Source: Sympetrum striolatum (lineage: Eukaryota; Arthropoda; Insecta; Odonata; Libellulidae). From it: a stretch of 64,000 bases of DNA. The notes beneath the pieces are model-generated. The model did no database searches. It was given only the letters and a program-made list of their open reading frames with translations, and had not been told where the DNA came from. Positions 12,850 through 24,889 of the stretch are shown here, in pieces. How positions within the stretch are numbered: position 1 is the first letter of the stretch; the number at the start of each line of letters is the position of its first letter. The stretch is taken from contig OX388350.1 of the NCBI GenBank assembly GCA_947579665.1, forward strand, positions 40,953,393 to 41,017,392. The letters run 5' to 3'. The translations under genes and the position numbers were made by a program.

Positions 12850-13016
12850 TTAATTGTATAGCCTACGGGACGTTTTTAGAGGGGCTTCCCTTCCATCTTT
12901 GGGCAAATGCCAGGCTTAAATTCATTTTTATATTCCCCTTAACATTGCCACCAAGCCAGAAGGTCAACTTGCAATGTAAGCTTAAATAAATAAAAATATA
13001 AATATAAATACAAAGC
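12850..13016 (+). repeat. SINE B copy 1 (body and tail)
   Basis: The body begins GCCTACGGGACGTTTTTAGA at 12861 and continues CATCTTTGGGCAAATGCCAGG. It matches the reverse complement of the copies at 15296-15462 and 20540-20700. The 3' part (TTGCCACCAAGCCAGAAGGTC) matches TGCCACCAGGCCTGATGGCC in copy 2. It ends in an A/T-rich tail with TAAATA and ATATAA repeats, as SINEs often do. The tRNA-derived head seen in copy 4 is missing, so this is a 5'-truncated insertion. Confidence 0.7.
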
Positions 13017-13021
13017 CGAAA

Positions 13022-13064
13022 CGATATTTTGACGAAACGTCGTCGACGTTTCAACAAAATATCG
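13022..13064. repeat. 43-bp near-perfect palindrome
   Basis: The 21-nt arms CGATATTTTGACGAAACGTCG and CGACGTTTCAACAAAATATCG are separated by one base and differ at two positions. It lies just after the tail of SINE B copy 1. The core GACGAAACGTCGTCGACGTTTC resembles sequences in foldback and Penelope-like element termini, but no larger element can be bounded here. Confidence 0.8.
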
Positions 13065-13999
13065 TGGAAGGACACAATATCATGCTCACAATATTTAATT
13101 CCTGCGATAACTATTGATAAATTTTAAAGGAAATATATTTTTCTTTTTGTATTTCCGTAATAGAGAGTAAAAAAAAATCTTGGAAGAGGTTTAGTCTTAA
13201 TTTGGTAAAAAACCTGTCTTCTCCCTAACCTTTACAGTTTTTCTGAGAAAATATACACAATTAAAGCAAAACGATAATCTACTACAAACTTATATCTAGA
13301 ATAAAAAAATATACCAATACCAGGTTACAAGCGAAGTAAATATGAAGGGTATATAGTTTATTTAACATATATTTTGAAAATATATTTTGAACGCACTTAT
13401 AGATAAATGAAAACAAACATGAGTTTGATAAATGATGTGGTATCATTTCAGGATGATTAAGTATGATTTACTTCGACAACATTAACAGGAGCTAAATCAC
13501 ACAGCTGTGGAGAAGCTTTAACAACCACAGTTATCTTATCAGCGAATATCCCATGGACCCCTTCGCCAATATTGACGTAGAAATGAAGGTCAAGGCCTTC
13601 TTGAGCATATCATCGACGAACCGATCGCAGTTCTTACCCTAATGGACTCACTAAGGATTCGCGAGTACTTAAGAGCACCATCTATGGCGTGAGGGTGGTG
13701 CGCATGCGCTAGGACATTCGTGATGGACATCGGCATTCTGCACCTCGCGTCATTTGTCTTTCAGATCATGTTCCGTCTGCCATATGCGTTTATGCGTGAG
13801 TCGACCGAGAGGGTCCCCTCCAAGTTTCCGATAGCAGGGCCTTCCCTCTTCGGCGTTTCCCTCAGTTCGCCTCCTCACACCTGTTCACGCTCTGTCACGG
13901 CATTGGTGTGGAAACTGAGAGGATTTGCCCATTCATGTGTGAGGGAGCTCACATCTTTCAAGCACTCTCCGAAAGTATTTCCATTACTGCTATTTCCAG

Positions 14000-14320
14000 G
14001 TAATGGAAATCTCATTACGAATTCAATACTTTGGAGCTTCGATTTATTTCTAGGTCAACCATTAATTGCGAAGAATTTTTCCCGCACTTTAGTTTTTCTT
14101 TCTTTCATTCTTCTTTGGAAAGTTCATTCCAGTATTCGATTATTTTCGGAGCTTCGATTTATTTCTAGGTCAACCTTTAATTGCGAAGAATTTTTCCCCC
14201 ACTTTAGTTTTTCTTTCCTTCTTTCTTCTTTGAAAATTTCATTACAGTATTCGATTATTTTTGGAGCTCCGAATTACTTATAGGTCAACCTTTAATCGCG
14301 AAGAGGTTTTTCTAATCTAC
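14000..14320 (+). repeat. 115-bp tandem repeat, about 2.7 units
   Basis: GGAGCTTCGATTTATTTCTA begins at 14033 and again at 14148. A diverged third copy (GGAGCTCCGAATTACTTATA) begins at 14263, giving an exact 115-base spacing twice. Each is followed by GGTCAACC-TTAAT-GCGAAGA and a pyrimidine-rich stretch. The first two units are close in sequence. The repeat lies inside a 187-codon open frame (13720-14283). Because 115 is not a multiple of three, the repeats are read in different frames, which argues against a protein repeat. Pyrimidine richness explains the lack of stops. Confidence 0.85.
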
Positions 14321-15295
14321 TCTCTCTTTATTATTATTAAATCGCATAAACCACTATTGGCTACATTAATTAAACACTTTCCTTCATTTTCCTCTAATTC
14401 ACTCTCATTTGTACCCGATATATCTCTTTCCTTTCCTCGGCCCATACCGCACTTCATTTTGTGTTTTTCTCGAAAACCTTTGACTTTTTGAAGCTTAGCT
14501 TATTCACAAGTGGCGAACATTCTTTAATTTCTCCGTGTGATTTATAGTTCTTGTATAAACCTCTCGGCCTCTTCAACCCACGCATTGGTTTTATTCAATT
14601 TTAAGAGGTAGTTTGCGTTTTAACACGAGTCTTCCTGTGAGTCTGTTGGAATTAATTCTTTGAAGTATTTACATAATGCTCTTATTCTTTTCTTAATTAC
14701 GTCTGTAATTTTCTCAATACATGTATACAGTTCGCTATTGTGGAGCTTTTTGTATTGTTCCCCCTCTTTAACTGACCCGAGTATTATTCTTCTCTCTCTC
14801 GCTTACATTTACTATAAAATCGATTTTCGAGCACAGGTGGATAATAAAGCACGTTCGGGCGTAACCATACCGAATGATGGGTTAATCCCTTTAGATGAAC
14901 ATTTTATGTCTCTCATAAAGATAGAGAACGATTCGATGGATTTTTCGTCCGATTTTGTTGAATATCTATGAAACGCAAATAGGCAGAAACATGAAGATAT
15001 ATCCTCCTATACGCTTGAATAAAAGTAAGTAAGCCCCATCTGACTGTAAAAATGTCTCAGTAATTCCAAATAGCTTAAATACCCATTTTAAATACGATCT
15101 TTATTATCACATTGCACCTTTTTATTATTGATTTGTACTCCAAATTAACGCATTAGCTGCAATGAATTTTCCGAATAATAAGAAAAAAAACTTATGTACA
15201 GCAGGATTAGACGTATGATAGATTTTAAAAATAGTATCAATTTGGAACGCAATACCTGCAGGCTCTATGTCCGAAGATTGTAAATTATCCTTACG
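14321..15295. other. spacer, no gene seen
   Basis: Pyrimidine-rich to about 14520, then ordinary AT-rich DNA. A 103-codon frame at 14660-14971 has hydrophobic then mixed content and resembles nothing I know. Confidence 0.4.
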
Positions 15296-15462
15296 TATTT
15301 AATTATTTCAAATTACGCTGCGATTAGGCCATCAGGCCTGGTGGCAGGGGTGGAGAGAGAAATACTAAATTACAAAGGATTGCCTGGCATTCGCCCAAAG
15401 ACGGGAGGGAAACTCCTCCAAAAACCTCCCGTAGGCAATGAATTACTTTCACATATACATGC
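15296..15462 (-). repeat. SINE B copy 2
   Basis: This is the cleanest copy of the SINE B body, on the minus strand. In element orientation it reads TTGCCTACGGGAGGTTTTTG, then the CTCCCGTCTTTGGGCGAATG block, then CCCCTGCCACCAGGCCTGAT. The 3' end runs into AATTTGAAATAATTAAATAC. The tRNA-like head is absent or unrecognisable. Comparison with copies 1, 3 and 4 defines the family. Confidence 0.75.
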
Positions 15463-17535
15463 ACAATAGATATAATAAAAAGGGCATTGAAATCGGAACG
15501 TATAATTGTCTCGAAATCATTAAGTAGAAGGAAAAAGATTACAATTAGAATGTTATAAACGAGAAAGGAAACAAAAAACCCAATCAGGAGAAGAGAACGA
15601 CAAAGAAAGAATTATAAGGAATATGGGATGAGAGACCGAGGAACATAAAATGATTGTTGAATAGGATTCAATAATGACTGATATGAAATGTATTACGAGA
15701 GATATAAATTATGTTGACCTATTAATTTCAGGTAATATCAATTCCTATGTATCGAACAGTGATAATACGTTATTTATTAGAGGGTACGACTACGTATTTT
15801 CAGCGAATATCAGGTTATGTATGGAAAGGTCCGCTCGTTCTTTTGTAATTCGATATGAACGAAATCGCAACCAGTAATAAGGCGTTCCAGGAAAACTACG
15901 CTCTTCGTTAAATGAAAGAATAATTCCTTTGTTACGAGATCACTAACTTTTGCTCAAAAGGTTAACCTTTAATTTCCTTTTGTTTCAGGGATCGGTTAAA
16001 TTACTGAATGTTTCCTCAATGAAGGAACGCACAAAAATGAAAGGAAGAAGACAAAAACAGTTGACTCACGGGAAGGTGATCCTCTAAATAAAGGCAGAAA
16101 GCCCAGAAATAAATGAGGAATTTCGATCCCCTGTAACAATAATAGACAAAAGAGCTAAATCACAGAAAAATTACGCAAAAAAATAGCATTTACAGTGGAA
16201 AGACAATTCCAAAACATTGATAGGGAGGAATTGGTTATAGTACTTATGTATAATTCTTTCTTGAAGATTATGTTATAATAACATTCATTTGTTATTTGAA
16301 CTGTTACATTACTGTTATAAGCTACATGAGCATAACTGCTTACACCAAAAGGTTCATGAATTTCATTGAAATTATGGACTATTATTGTAATTAACGTAAT
16401 ATATCGTTATTGTAACAAAATGAAATGCAGATTTAATATCAATAGTCATAGTATAGTTGTAACAACTCATCATTACATGTCTATAAAATGCTTCTTTGTG
16501 TCGTCGAATTAAATAAATTGATAATTATTATTACACATAATTGATGGTATTAAATGACTTTAAGTCACTCAAACCCGATCATAGAAAAAAAATCTGGACG
16601 ACAGGAGTTCATAAGGAAATTTCTTTGTTAAGGCAAACTTACAATAAATCAGAATAAATTCTTACTGAATGCGATGGGTTTATACTCTTAGTTCAAATTA
16701 AATTTGATAGAACTATATAAGTACCACAAAATTGTCTGTGTCCGTCAGCTGATAAATATATATCATCAGTAAAATTGTCGGTTAGCTAGAATGAGAAAGG
16801 AGTTTGCAATTGACCAATGTTAAAAGTGTATGGATTTAGTCCGATTTAGTCACTTTCCTCCCTAATGTTACCTTTCTCCTACAAAAAACGCAGTCTCAGA
16901 TTCGCTCCCCTCCCTTCCACCCATTACACTTCACTGTACCCAAGGATTCTCGGTAAGATCGTTGGGATGGAAACAAGAGCTGCTGCTGTGACGTCATCGC
17001 ATCCCTGGAGATTAGGTGGCAAGGAGACCATCTTTGCCGTCTGGCTTACCTCTTTCCTCCCTTTCTATTTTTTTCACCCTCTTTGACGCCACTTCAGACA
17101 TTCCCTTTGAAAACCCATCGATACACAAAAATTCTAATGCAAAATTTCCTTTAAACTTGCTCCTTTGCTTTATGTCTGTATGTTCCTCAGTTTCTCACAG
17201 TTTTCTCTATTTTTCAGTTTAATTTCAATGTCCTAGCCTATATTTCGTTGCTAAGATTAAGCTGAATGCTAGAATAAAGTTGTAAAATTCTACAGAACTA
17301 ATCAATACTGTTTCTTTCATTTAGTTATACATCCGCTCTATTCACGCCAGGCGACTGTTGTGGAGATTTCAGTACATTCCCTACCTGGGGAAAAATAATA
17401 ATAATAAAAACATACCACACTTTTTAGGTAGTCTAACAGCTTCTGTATTTGTCTTCTCTTCTGTTTTCCCTTATGCTCCGCCCTCAATTACTTGCATTAC
17501 CAAATCTTATCCTCTCCATTATCCTGCTACTACAT
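15463..17535. other. AT-rich spacer, no gene seen
   Basis: Mostly very AT-rich. About 16860-17060 is GC-richer and contains TGACGTCA at 16989-16996. Short open frames there (73 and 68 codons) overlap in different frames and look like composition effects. Confidence 0.4.
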
Positions 17536-17930
17536 TCTGAAGAATGGAATATTTTCATTTGTCATTTGGTACAAGATAGAGAAAAATGTATCTTTAAATT
17601 ACTTTTGTCACAGTCTTGATCTTAGCTGTGATGAAATGAAAGCTACTGAGGTATGAGTGAATAATTGCAATGGTAAAGGTCTATCTTTATGGACTGACAT
17701 GAAGAGTGTTACTCGTAGAGTCATTGTGCTTCACTTGCGTGGACATTTTCCGATTATAGTATTCTGCTCAGTGAGGAAAACAAGGGCAAACTACCTCACT
17801 CCTTATCCTGCCTAGTCAACTTCACTTCTCTCTGCAAGCTCTTAGTAGCTTATGTCGGAGGGGGTAGGCACCAACCGGGCTTCGGGCTGAATACTTTACA
17901 GACATTCTCTAAATATTTGCCCCACACATT
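17536..17930 (+). repeat. dispersed repeat family A, copy 4
   Basis: A long plus-strand copy that defines the element orientation. Blocks in order are GAATATTTTCATTTGTCATT, a GATAGAGAAAAATGTATCTTT block, GCTACTGAGGTATGAGTGA, GTTACTCGTAGAGTCATTGTGC, AGGGCAAACTACCTCACTCC, GGCACCAACCGGGCTTCGG and GGCTGAATACTTTACAG. All appear in reverse in copy 8 (37725-38200). It abuts a LINE fossil on the opposite strand, so the two may be nested or merely adjacent. Confidence 0.7.
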
Positions 17931-17939
17931 TCCTCTCTC

Positions 17940-18130
17940 GGTACTTGATTACTAAAAAAATGAAAACCCTCTCCTCCCCAACTATTTCTATCACATACAT
18001 GCTTGATATTTATGAAACCAGCTTATGATTTCCATTCTACACCCTTCCAACATCTAGAAGGCCTCTATTCGTTTGATTTCATCTTATCTTAAGGTTCACG
18101 TTTCACACCCGTAGAGCAAAACACTTCACT
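17940..18130 (-). pseudogene. LINE reverse transcriptase C-terminal fossil
   Basis: Read on the minus strand from about 18125 to 18018, the frame gives SVLLYGCET, stop, TLR, stop, then DEIKRIEAF, a stop, and later ISW. This is the well-known C-terminal RT motif of many non-LTR retrotransposons (LLYGCETWTL followed by RIEAFEMWCWRRML and ISW). In-frame stops replace the W of TWTL, the residue after TLR and the residue after EAF. Weaker similarity continues towards 17940. The intact family would encode an endonuclease/reverse transcriptase used for target-primed retrotransposition. This copy is dead. The clade is uncertain. Confidence 0.8.
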
Positions 18131-20539
18131 CGTAGATGCATATAGGTCAAGTTTCACATATACCCATAAGATGAGATGTAAATTATTCCACAATCTACAA
18201 TGAAAGCATTTTAAGGTAAGTTAACACCTTTAAATGTTGACTAGATTCAAGACTTGTAAGACTTTATTACGTCAATTTGTGCTTTTGGTTTCTATTCCTA
18301 ATTTAATAGAATACATCTTATCAGAAGTACAACACAAAGAGCGGGATTTTGCTCATTTGTCGTTAAATCGGAGGATCTTACGTTTATTTGTTAAAATTTT
18401 ACAAAAATATTATAATTTTCACTGAAAAGTAACAGAATGTATAACCAGTAAGAACTAGCAATAATCAGTAAGATGAACAACATGATAGCAATTAATTCAA
18501 TAAATTATAGAAGATAAGAAATTACACTGAAGTAAAATTCATTTTTTTCTGGCATTGATTCAACAATAAGATTGAAAATGGGAGATTAATTTAAACCACT
18601 CATGGTATAAATCCATGAAATACACGCGTAGTAATTATACAAAACCATGTCTAAAGAAACAAAGAACTGATATCCATTTTTTTACCAAAACATAAACCTA
18701 GAAACTTGATTTTGTAATAGGATTGGTAAACGCAATGAGTAATTTTATACTACGTGGTACATAAGGTAATACAATATGTTCCTGTAAATTTTTAAAATTA
18801 AATACCACCTTTTCATTGACAGTCTAAACATGTAAAACAGTAATTTCCATTTTTAAGGTAATTTTCAAATAGTATTTCCTCGTTTGGCTTTGAAAAGCTT
18901 TACGTTTAATTGAACGTCATTCAATACTCTGGTGATTAATTTAACTTATTATAGTTCAATCTCATTAAACCCTATTACGTTGATTATTTTATACAGGCAA
19001 CTTTTCATAGCATATTTTTCAAAATTAATTAGTGAAGTCGAATGTTATTAAAACTGGAAATTAGCTCATTAAAAATATGTTGTGATTACCAATTCACTTC
19101 AGAAAACTCTCATTTAATTACTTACCCTACATATTATATATTATTTCAAAAACGAGAAAAATTAGTTCATTATATAGAAAAGCTACTGAATGCGCACCAA
19201 ATGAATTAGAAAGAGGAAACATAAAAATAACCTTTTCATGGGTAATATCAGACCAGTTACTTCAAAGGAAAGGAAAAATGAATTTCAAAATTAATATTGA
19301 TATAATGTCGGAAAAATCCTACCAGTGGCAAAAAGATAACTCTGATACTTATTCAAAAGGCAGAATCTGAGAGTGGGTCACGAACAGATTTTTGTATATT
19401 TTGCGTATTTTTACGAATTTTGGCGAACTGAGAAACCATATTCCTTGATTCAAACGTACTAAATCTACTATATAATACTACATTAAGAAAAAACCAAGCA
19501 ATACTTGTATTTCTTTGCCATTGAGTCACTTCAAAAACATTCAAAAACCGTCAGGAAAAATGCAAAAATTTGACATTTTTCACAAAAATTTAAAATTTTG
19601 ACTGAAATTCGCAGCCTCAGGACATATTCCGATCGAGTTGAATTTTTTTATATGTTATAAGGACCACCAACCACAATCGTTAAGCATTTGCCGCTGACGG
19701 ATTTCTAAAAAAAAGTTTTTTCGATCCACCCTAACCAACATCCATTTCATATGGATTGGCTCTGAATATTTTTAGAGGAAATATATATAGTGAAGTTTTT
19801 AGTACTCTCAGGTTTCTTTTATAATTGATTTTATAACTGTGTTTTATTGATTCAAAGTGGACACATTTCAGAAATCGAAAAATTTTACGTAGTTCACAAA
19901 GTCAATGATTCGAGTGAACTAAACCGGTCTTTCAAATAAATTGATGCGTACCGCGTATAAAACTAGTAATTCAATACGGTGGAACTTATCTAATTTTCTA
20001 TTCCACGGAAAAAGTTTTTTCTCAACAACAATCAAACATTCATAATTGGATGTTCCATTTGTACACCATCCCAGCAGCTACTTGTACCAGTTTCTACTAG
20101 TGTAGTAGTGATATTGAGTTAATTAGGAAAATGTAGCCGTCTTAGATGCCTGGCTTGGACTGTTTTTCAGAGGAAATGAAATATTTTATGGAACACTAAA
20201 AAATGCTAGGAAGCGGAGCATTAAATCAATACTCTCCATTTGCCTATACAGCTACTAGTATTTCACTTATTATCTCGAAAGTATAGGAATAGGTCCCTAC
20301 TCACATTTTCGGCTCCATACATATTTTTGTGTGGTTTCCGTAGTTTTTTGCCTAAATTCCTTTGATTTCGGCAAAAGTTTCGCATCCAGGAACTCTGAAG
20401 AACATTGCTTGAATACAGGAATATATAAATCCGTAGGATCACATTTTCAATGATTGTCGATAGTGATAATGATGATGAAACTGGTATTTGCGCTGATTTT
20501 CACGGATCCTGGCTTATCGAAAATTCGGTTCAGTATTTT
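18131..20539. other. AT-rich spacer, no gene seen
   Basis: No exon or RNA gene was recognised. About 19550-19740 has runs of AAAATTT and TTTTCAC followed by GATCGAGTTGAATTTTTT and GATCCACCCTAAC, which look like part of a repeat end, but nothing in the window pairs with it. Confidence 0.4.
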
Positions 20540-20700
20540 TAAATATTTTTTAAATTTAATTTAATCTCTGCCATTTGGTAAGTGTATCAGATGGCAACGG
20601 TTGAGGGGGATATAAAAATACAATCCGTCTGTCACTCGCCCAAGGACGGGATATACGTGAACCCCTCCAAAAACCTACCGTGGACATTGTTCATCATAAC
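20540..20700 (-). repeat. SINE B copy 3
   Basis: Minus-strand copy. In element orientation, the block corresponding to plus-strand CTCCAAAAACCTACCGTGGA and CACTCGCCCAAGGACGGGAT matches copies 1 and 2. The 3' block CTCTGCCATTTGGTAAGTG is a diverged form of CCCTGCCACCAGGCCTGAT. It ends towards TTAAATTTAATTTAA. The head is missing. Confidence 0.65.
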
Positions 20701-21280
20701 AATAATTCCAATTAGAACAAAATGTAAAGTATTTTAGACGAAGTTAATGCAATTCTAGTTCCAATAAAGAACGAACGCGATCTCCGAGAAGCATAGACAG
20801 AACATTATAAAGAAATTATTGCAAAAAAAGGTAAAATCTTCTGGTCGCTCTTTTCTGCTCTGATCTATCAATTAAAGAAGCTAATAAATTAATGCTGGTG
20901 TTATTACAATCCCATCCTTACGGTGGCTCGCGAGGTAATAGTATTACCATTGCTAGAGCTTGACAGAAGTCAGGTGGCAGCCACAAACATTGTTAATTTA
21001 CAAACTCTTTCACACTTAAATTATTACATTTAAAATTCCTAATTAACATCATAATATTGACAAAACAGAATAAGGTCATGCTTTAAACAACAAACAAGAC
21101 TAAATTAAAAAATATCCCTCTTTAACTCCACCGAATACATTCACACTAGATATGTTCTATAATTACTGTTCCCATATAACCATATTCTTCATTGTTCCTT
21201 AGATAAGTCACATATTTATTTATAAGTTTCTCAACCACCACACTTACTTATGTATGTATGCATCTAAGTCTTTGTCACCT
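20701..21280. other. spacer, no gene seen
   Basis: Ordinary AT-rich DNA between two SINE-like elements. Nothing was recognised. Confidence 0.4.
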
Positions 21281-21391
21281 ACCCGAAAATCGGTTACATA
21301 GAGAATCGTTTCCTGACTGAAAGCTGGAACTCTGACTTTGAGGAAGGAGCGCTAAAATGCCAACCACTGAGCCATCGCGATTAGTGCTGAG
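21281..21391 (-). repeat. tRNA-derived SINE fragment (SINE E)
   Basis: On the minus strand the sequence reads TCGCGATGGCTCAGTGGTTG, then a CATTTTAGCGCTCC block, then AGTCAGAGTTCCAGCTTTCA, then CGATTTTCGGGTAGG. GATGGCTCAGTGGTTGG is a good Pol III Box A. AGAGTTCCAGC is a degraded Box B. No cloverleaf closes, since acceptor pairing is lost, so this is a SINE head or tRNA relic, not a tRNA gene. It is a single copy in the window, so the body cannot be defined. Confidence 0.6.
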
Positions 21392-22312
21392 AATAAATAA
21401 ATGAATAAATACAATGCAAAAATTCAGTGCTCTCTGAGCGGATAAAACCATCCCTCTTCGGTAATCTTCAAACATAACCAGTACTTTTTGAGTACTTTAT
21501 CCCTGATTTCGTTGATTACAAAGACGACTAACGCTCCACTTCTCCACCTGGGCGTGATATTTAATAAGCACCTCATTTTAAACCCAGACCTTTCCTATTT
21601 TACTCACGACGAGGAATCCTTTATTTAACCAACAGATGGCGTCACGCGACACAGTTTTGCAAGCGCGGATAAGGTAACAAGGGAAGTACAACGCGTCGAG
21701 CGGTTTTTGTTTCGCCGAAGCCTCGTCGTCAACGTTGGCGATGAAATATGGGCGTTAATTTTAATGAGGTGATATTTACTCGGCAAAAACGCAGGAAAAG
21801 AGAGATTTCCACTTTTTTGCGAGAGCCGAAGGACAAGATATTTTGCCAATTAAGGAGGAAATCTTATCGCCGCAGCGTATTAATAAATCTCGACACCGTG
21901 AGAAAAGAGAGCGCTGATCAAAAGCTGCATTAATTTACGATCTCGAAAATGCCTAACACGAAGTCTTTGTGTCGCACGAATTTTCAAAGGGAATATAGAT
22001 TTTTCAACATATTATAAGGAGTGACTTTATGCTTTTCATTATCATAAGCTTCTATTCATGCCTGCGTGGAATTTTAATGAAATAATTTCGGAATCGGATA
22101 ACCAGCGTTGCGTTGATAAAAGATTCATTTACTGAGGACCTAACGTTTTCCTCAGTGAGCCATCTAGGGCTTAGAAGTATCACTGTTCTACAGTATCTAT
22201 CCAGAAATAATATGCCATTATCTGTACGCTTATTTTCAATTTTATTTTAAAATGTTCTATTTCTTCCCTCATGCCTTGCGCCAAAACTATACCTTTTAAT
22301 GGCCAACTAAAT
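21392..22312. other. spacer, GC-richer in the middle
   Basis: About 21600-21930 is GC-richer with overlapping short frames on both strands (74 codons minus, 61 plus), none recognisable. The rest is AT-rich. Weak family A similarity may begin near 22130. Confidence 0.35.
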
Positions 22313-22415
22313 ATTGTTTAACTACCTCACTCCTCATTCTGCAAATGGTGGCTAATGTTAGAAGGGATGAGGTATCAACCGACCCTCGGGCTGAATACTT
22401 CTCAGCCATCTATTA
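22313..22415 (+). repeat. dispersed repeat family A, copy 5 (3' part)
   Basis: Contains ACTACCTCACTCCTCATTCT, GTTAGAAGGGATGAGGTATC and GGGCTGAATACTTCTCAGCC in the same order and orientation as copy 4. Only the 3' third of the repeat is well preserved. Confidence 0.7.
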
Positions 22416-24425
22416 TTCTTAGCAAATAATAATTGATTTCGCTATATAAATGACTCCAAATCACTTAATTCTCAAACTTAATTTTATTGCATAAAAGTGT
22501 AAATCCCAAGTTATAAACATCGTAGACCAACTGAATACCAATACATGAATTCTACCACTATATTAAAAAAATAAAACATGCAGTCACGAAATTTAACAAA
22601 TAACCAGCATATTTTACTGTATTTTGGAAAAATCAGATAGAATAGTAGATATTGTCTATTGGTCATAGGTACTGCATACACACAAAAGAGATGATATCTC
22701 TTTGTAAGGGTAATTTTGGAATTTCACGAGGTTTTATTAAATTTATAACCTCTTTATTAGCGTAATAATGATCCTGAAAAGTCTTCTCTTACTTTGGGAC
22801 GTAGTTTTAGTAAGGATTTGATACCACAATTCGACAAAAAGCTAAATTCCACGCTTGAAAAAACGTTTTTAAATAGTATTTTGTAGTTAATAATTTCACC
22901 TGAGGCATATGGTAATACTTTCTTGATGTTATAGATGACGCTCGAGACTTTAATATCCAGTATAATTGCCATTTGCAGAATTAGAGATACAGCGGGCAAT
23001 CTTGGGAAAGGAATAATTATGTTCTGAAGTAGGTCGAATTGCCGGAGAGGGGCTAAAGAGGTTGAGACCGCTGCTCTGGAGAATAATCTATTTCAATCTC
23101 GAAGGAAGTTCAGATCTAAAAACTCATTGCGAAGAAGTACGAGTCTTTGTTCTTCGTATTAAATTAAGGTAGAATACTCTCGTCCGGGGAAGTTATGTAG
23201 AAAATCCTGCGGAATCGCAATGAAAATCATTTGAAAAACCGCTGAGATGTTACCTCACGAATGGAGAATTGGTTAACATTAATTTCAAGTGACATTTCTC
23301 TTCTCTTAAAGTTCAAGTTCAGGAATAAAACTTTACCAAATCGATATCCAAGGTCAAATTTGTGGAAGGGATCCTTATTAACGAAGCAAAACACACCTGA
23401 TGATTTCCATACGATATATCTTTTGGAAAGGGCGACTAGTTTCTTCTACAAACAGACATCTTCAGACGGACAAAAGGTTTCACACAGTGTATGAAATGCA
23501 TCCTAATGAATGGTAGAATTGAAATTTTGCAGTCGATATGAAAATATAATGGTTTCTTACTTCAATACAAATAAAAATATTGTAATATACCGATGTAATA
23601 TTTGAAAATGGACTCTGATAGAGTAGGTTCGCCAGCTAACACTCTTTCGGTGGCAAAAACAAGGGCTGAATTATGAGTGAAAGAATGCTCAATTATTCAA
23701 TTTATCGAGGTGTAAAAATACTTTAATTGTACAAATATTACTTGCAAGCATATATGTCGTATTCCACAACGTTACGCTGCAACTTAACTATTGTATGGGA
23801 GAAAATTTCTAACATGTTGATTGAATCAACCAGATTATTCAAATCTAAATCTAAAGGTCGACGCAATGACTTTAGTGTAATTACTTCTGGGAAATTAATC
23901 TTCACACAGTTCAATCTCAAGGTTTCGTGGGAAACGATTAAATTTCTGCACTAAGTCTTTATAGGTCATAGGTCTTAGGAAGCTAAATTAGAAAATGTTG
24001 TTCTATTTTTTGATCAGTCGATCTACAGAAAGACCCATAAGAAAGCCTATTTTTAAACTAAACAAGCTATTTCATGCGAAATCATTTCCGCTTCCTATAT
24101 TCCGTCTTTAGAACTTGGGATCAAAGGATTTCAAAATTATAAGGAAGAGGAACACTATACGGGGGAGAAAAACCTAAAATGCGTAAGTAAAATAATAAAG
24201 TTAAATTTATCAAAGATGAATGAATACTTTATTGTGTTAAAACGGTAATACTGAGCGTGAAACCTCTTCATTAAAGAGAGTAAAGTGCCTTGCATCCATC
24301 AAACTTTATTAACTTTTCAACAAAGATAATTAGGTAATTGGAAGATAAGAATAAAGCGATCAGATATCCATTCTTCAAAGATGCCCTTACTTAAATAAAT
24401 CTCCCCCTTCGATTTCAGAGAAGAT
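22416..24425. other. AT-rich spacer, no gene seen
   Basis: No repeats shared with the rest of the window and no exon were recognised. Short frames of 60-80 codons are at the level expected by chance. Confidence 0.4.
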
Positions 24426-24726
24426 ATCATTTAGCAATGCCTTACTGGCCTTGATGGCAGAGTGGTTAAGCGCGCTAAGCGCTATCGCTCCAACCCAACT
24501 TTCGAATCCTGGCTGATCGGGATTTTTCTGATCAGGGAATGGTTGTGTGTGTTTGTCTGACTTTACCGTGCAGGGTTGGCGGCAGTAAGGGCATCCGGCC
24601 GTAAAAGGCATATCATCGCCAAATCCAACCTCATCCTCATCATCACCCGAACCATTGTTCATCAGCCGACCCCAATAAAATATGGGAAAAAGGCGTAGAG
24701 GAAAAAAATCATTTAGTAATACATTA
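24426..24726 (+). repeat. SINE C copy 2 with 19-bp target-site duplication
   Basis: The element runs 24445-24707 (263 bp). It is flanked by ATCATTTAGCAATGCCTTA (24426-24444) and ATCATTTAGTAATACATTA (24708-24726), a 19-bp duplication with three differences. The head has a tRNA-like Box A (GATGGCAGAGTGGTTAAG) and Box B (TTTCGAATCCTGG). The body has GGTTGTGTGTGTTTGTCTG, a GGGCATCCGGCCGTAAAAG block, a CATCCTCATCATC microsatellite-like stretch and a short A-rich end. The long duplication and A-rich end show insertion by a LINE-type machinery. It is non-coding. A 91-codon antisense frame over it is incidental. Confidence 0.88.
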
Positions 24727-24889
24727 GGATTTTTGTGTGTTAAATCATAGTTAATGAGAACTATGGATTTTATAAAGAATTAAATTGATTAAATTCCCTT
24801 GGGTGAGCCCAAAAAACTAATATAATTGCCGATTACAATGTATTATTTACAAGGCGACTTCTTACACTTCTTCTTCTCTCGTTACAACC

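Noticed and set aside
13720..14283. 187-codon open frame as a protein gene
   Set aside because: It runs through 115-bp tandem units in changing frames, is driven by pyrimidine-rich sequence and has no recognisable domain.
24387..24662. 91-codon antisense frame as a small acidic protein
   Set aside because: It lies entirely on the reverse strand of SINE C copy 2 and its near flank. The Asp/Glu-rich start comes from the CATCCTCATCATC stretch.
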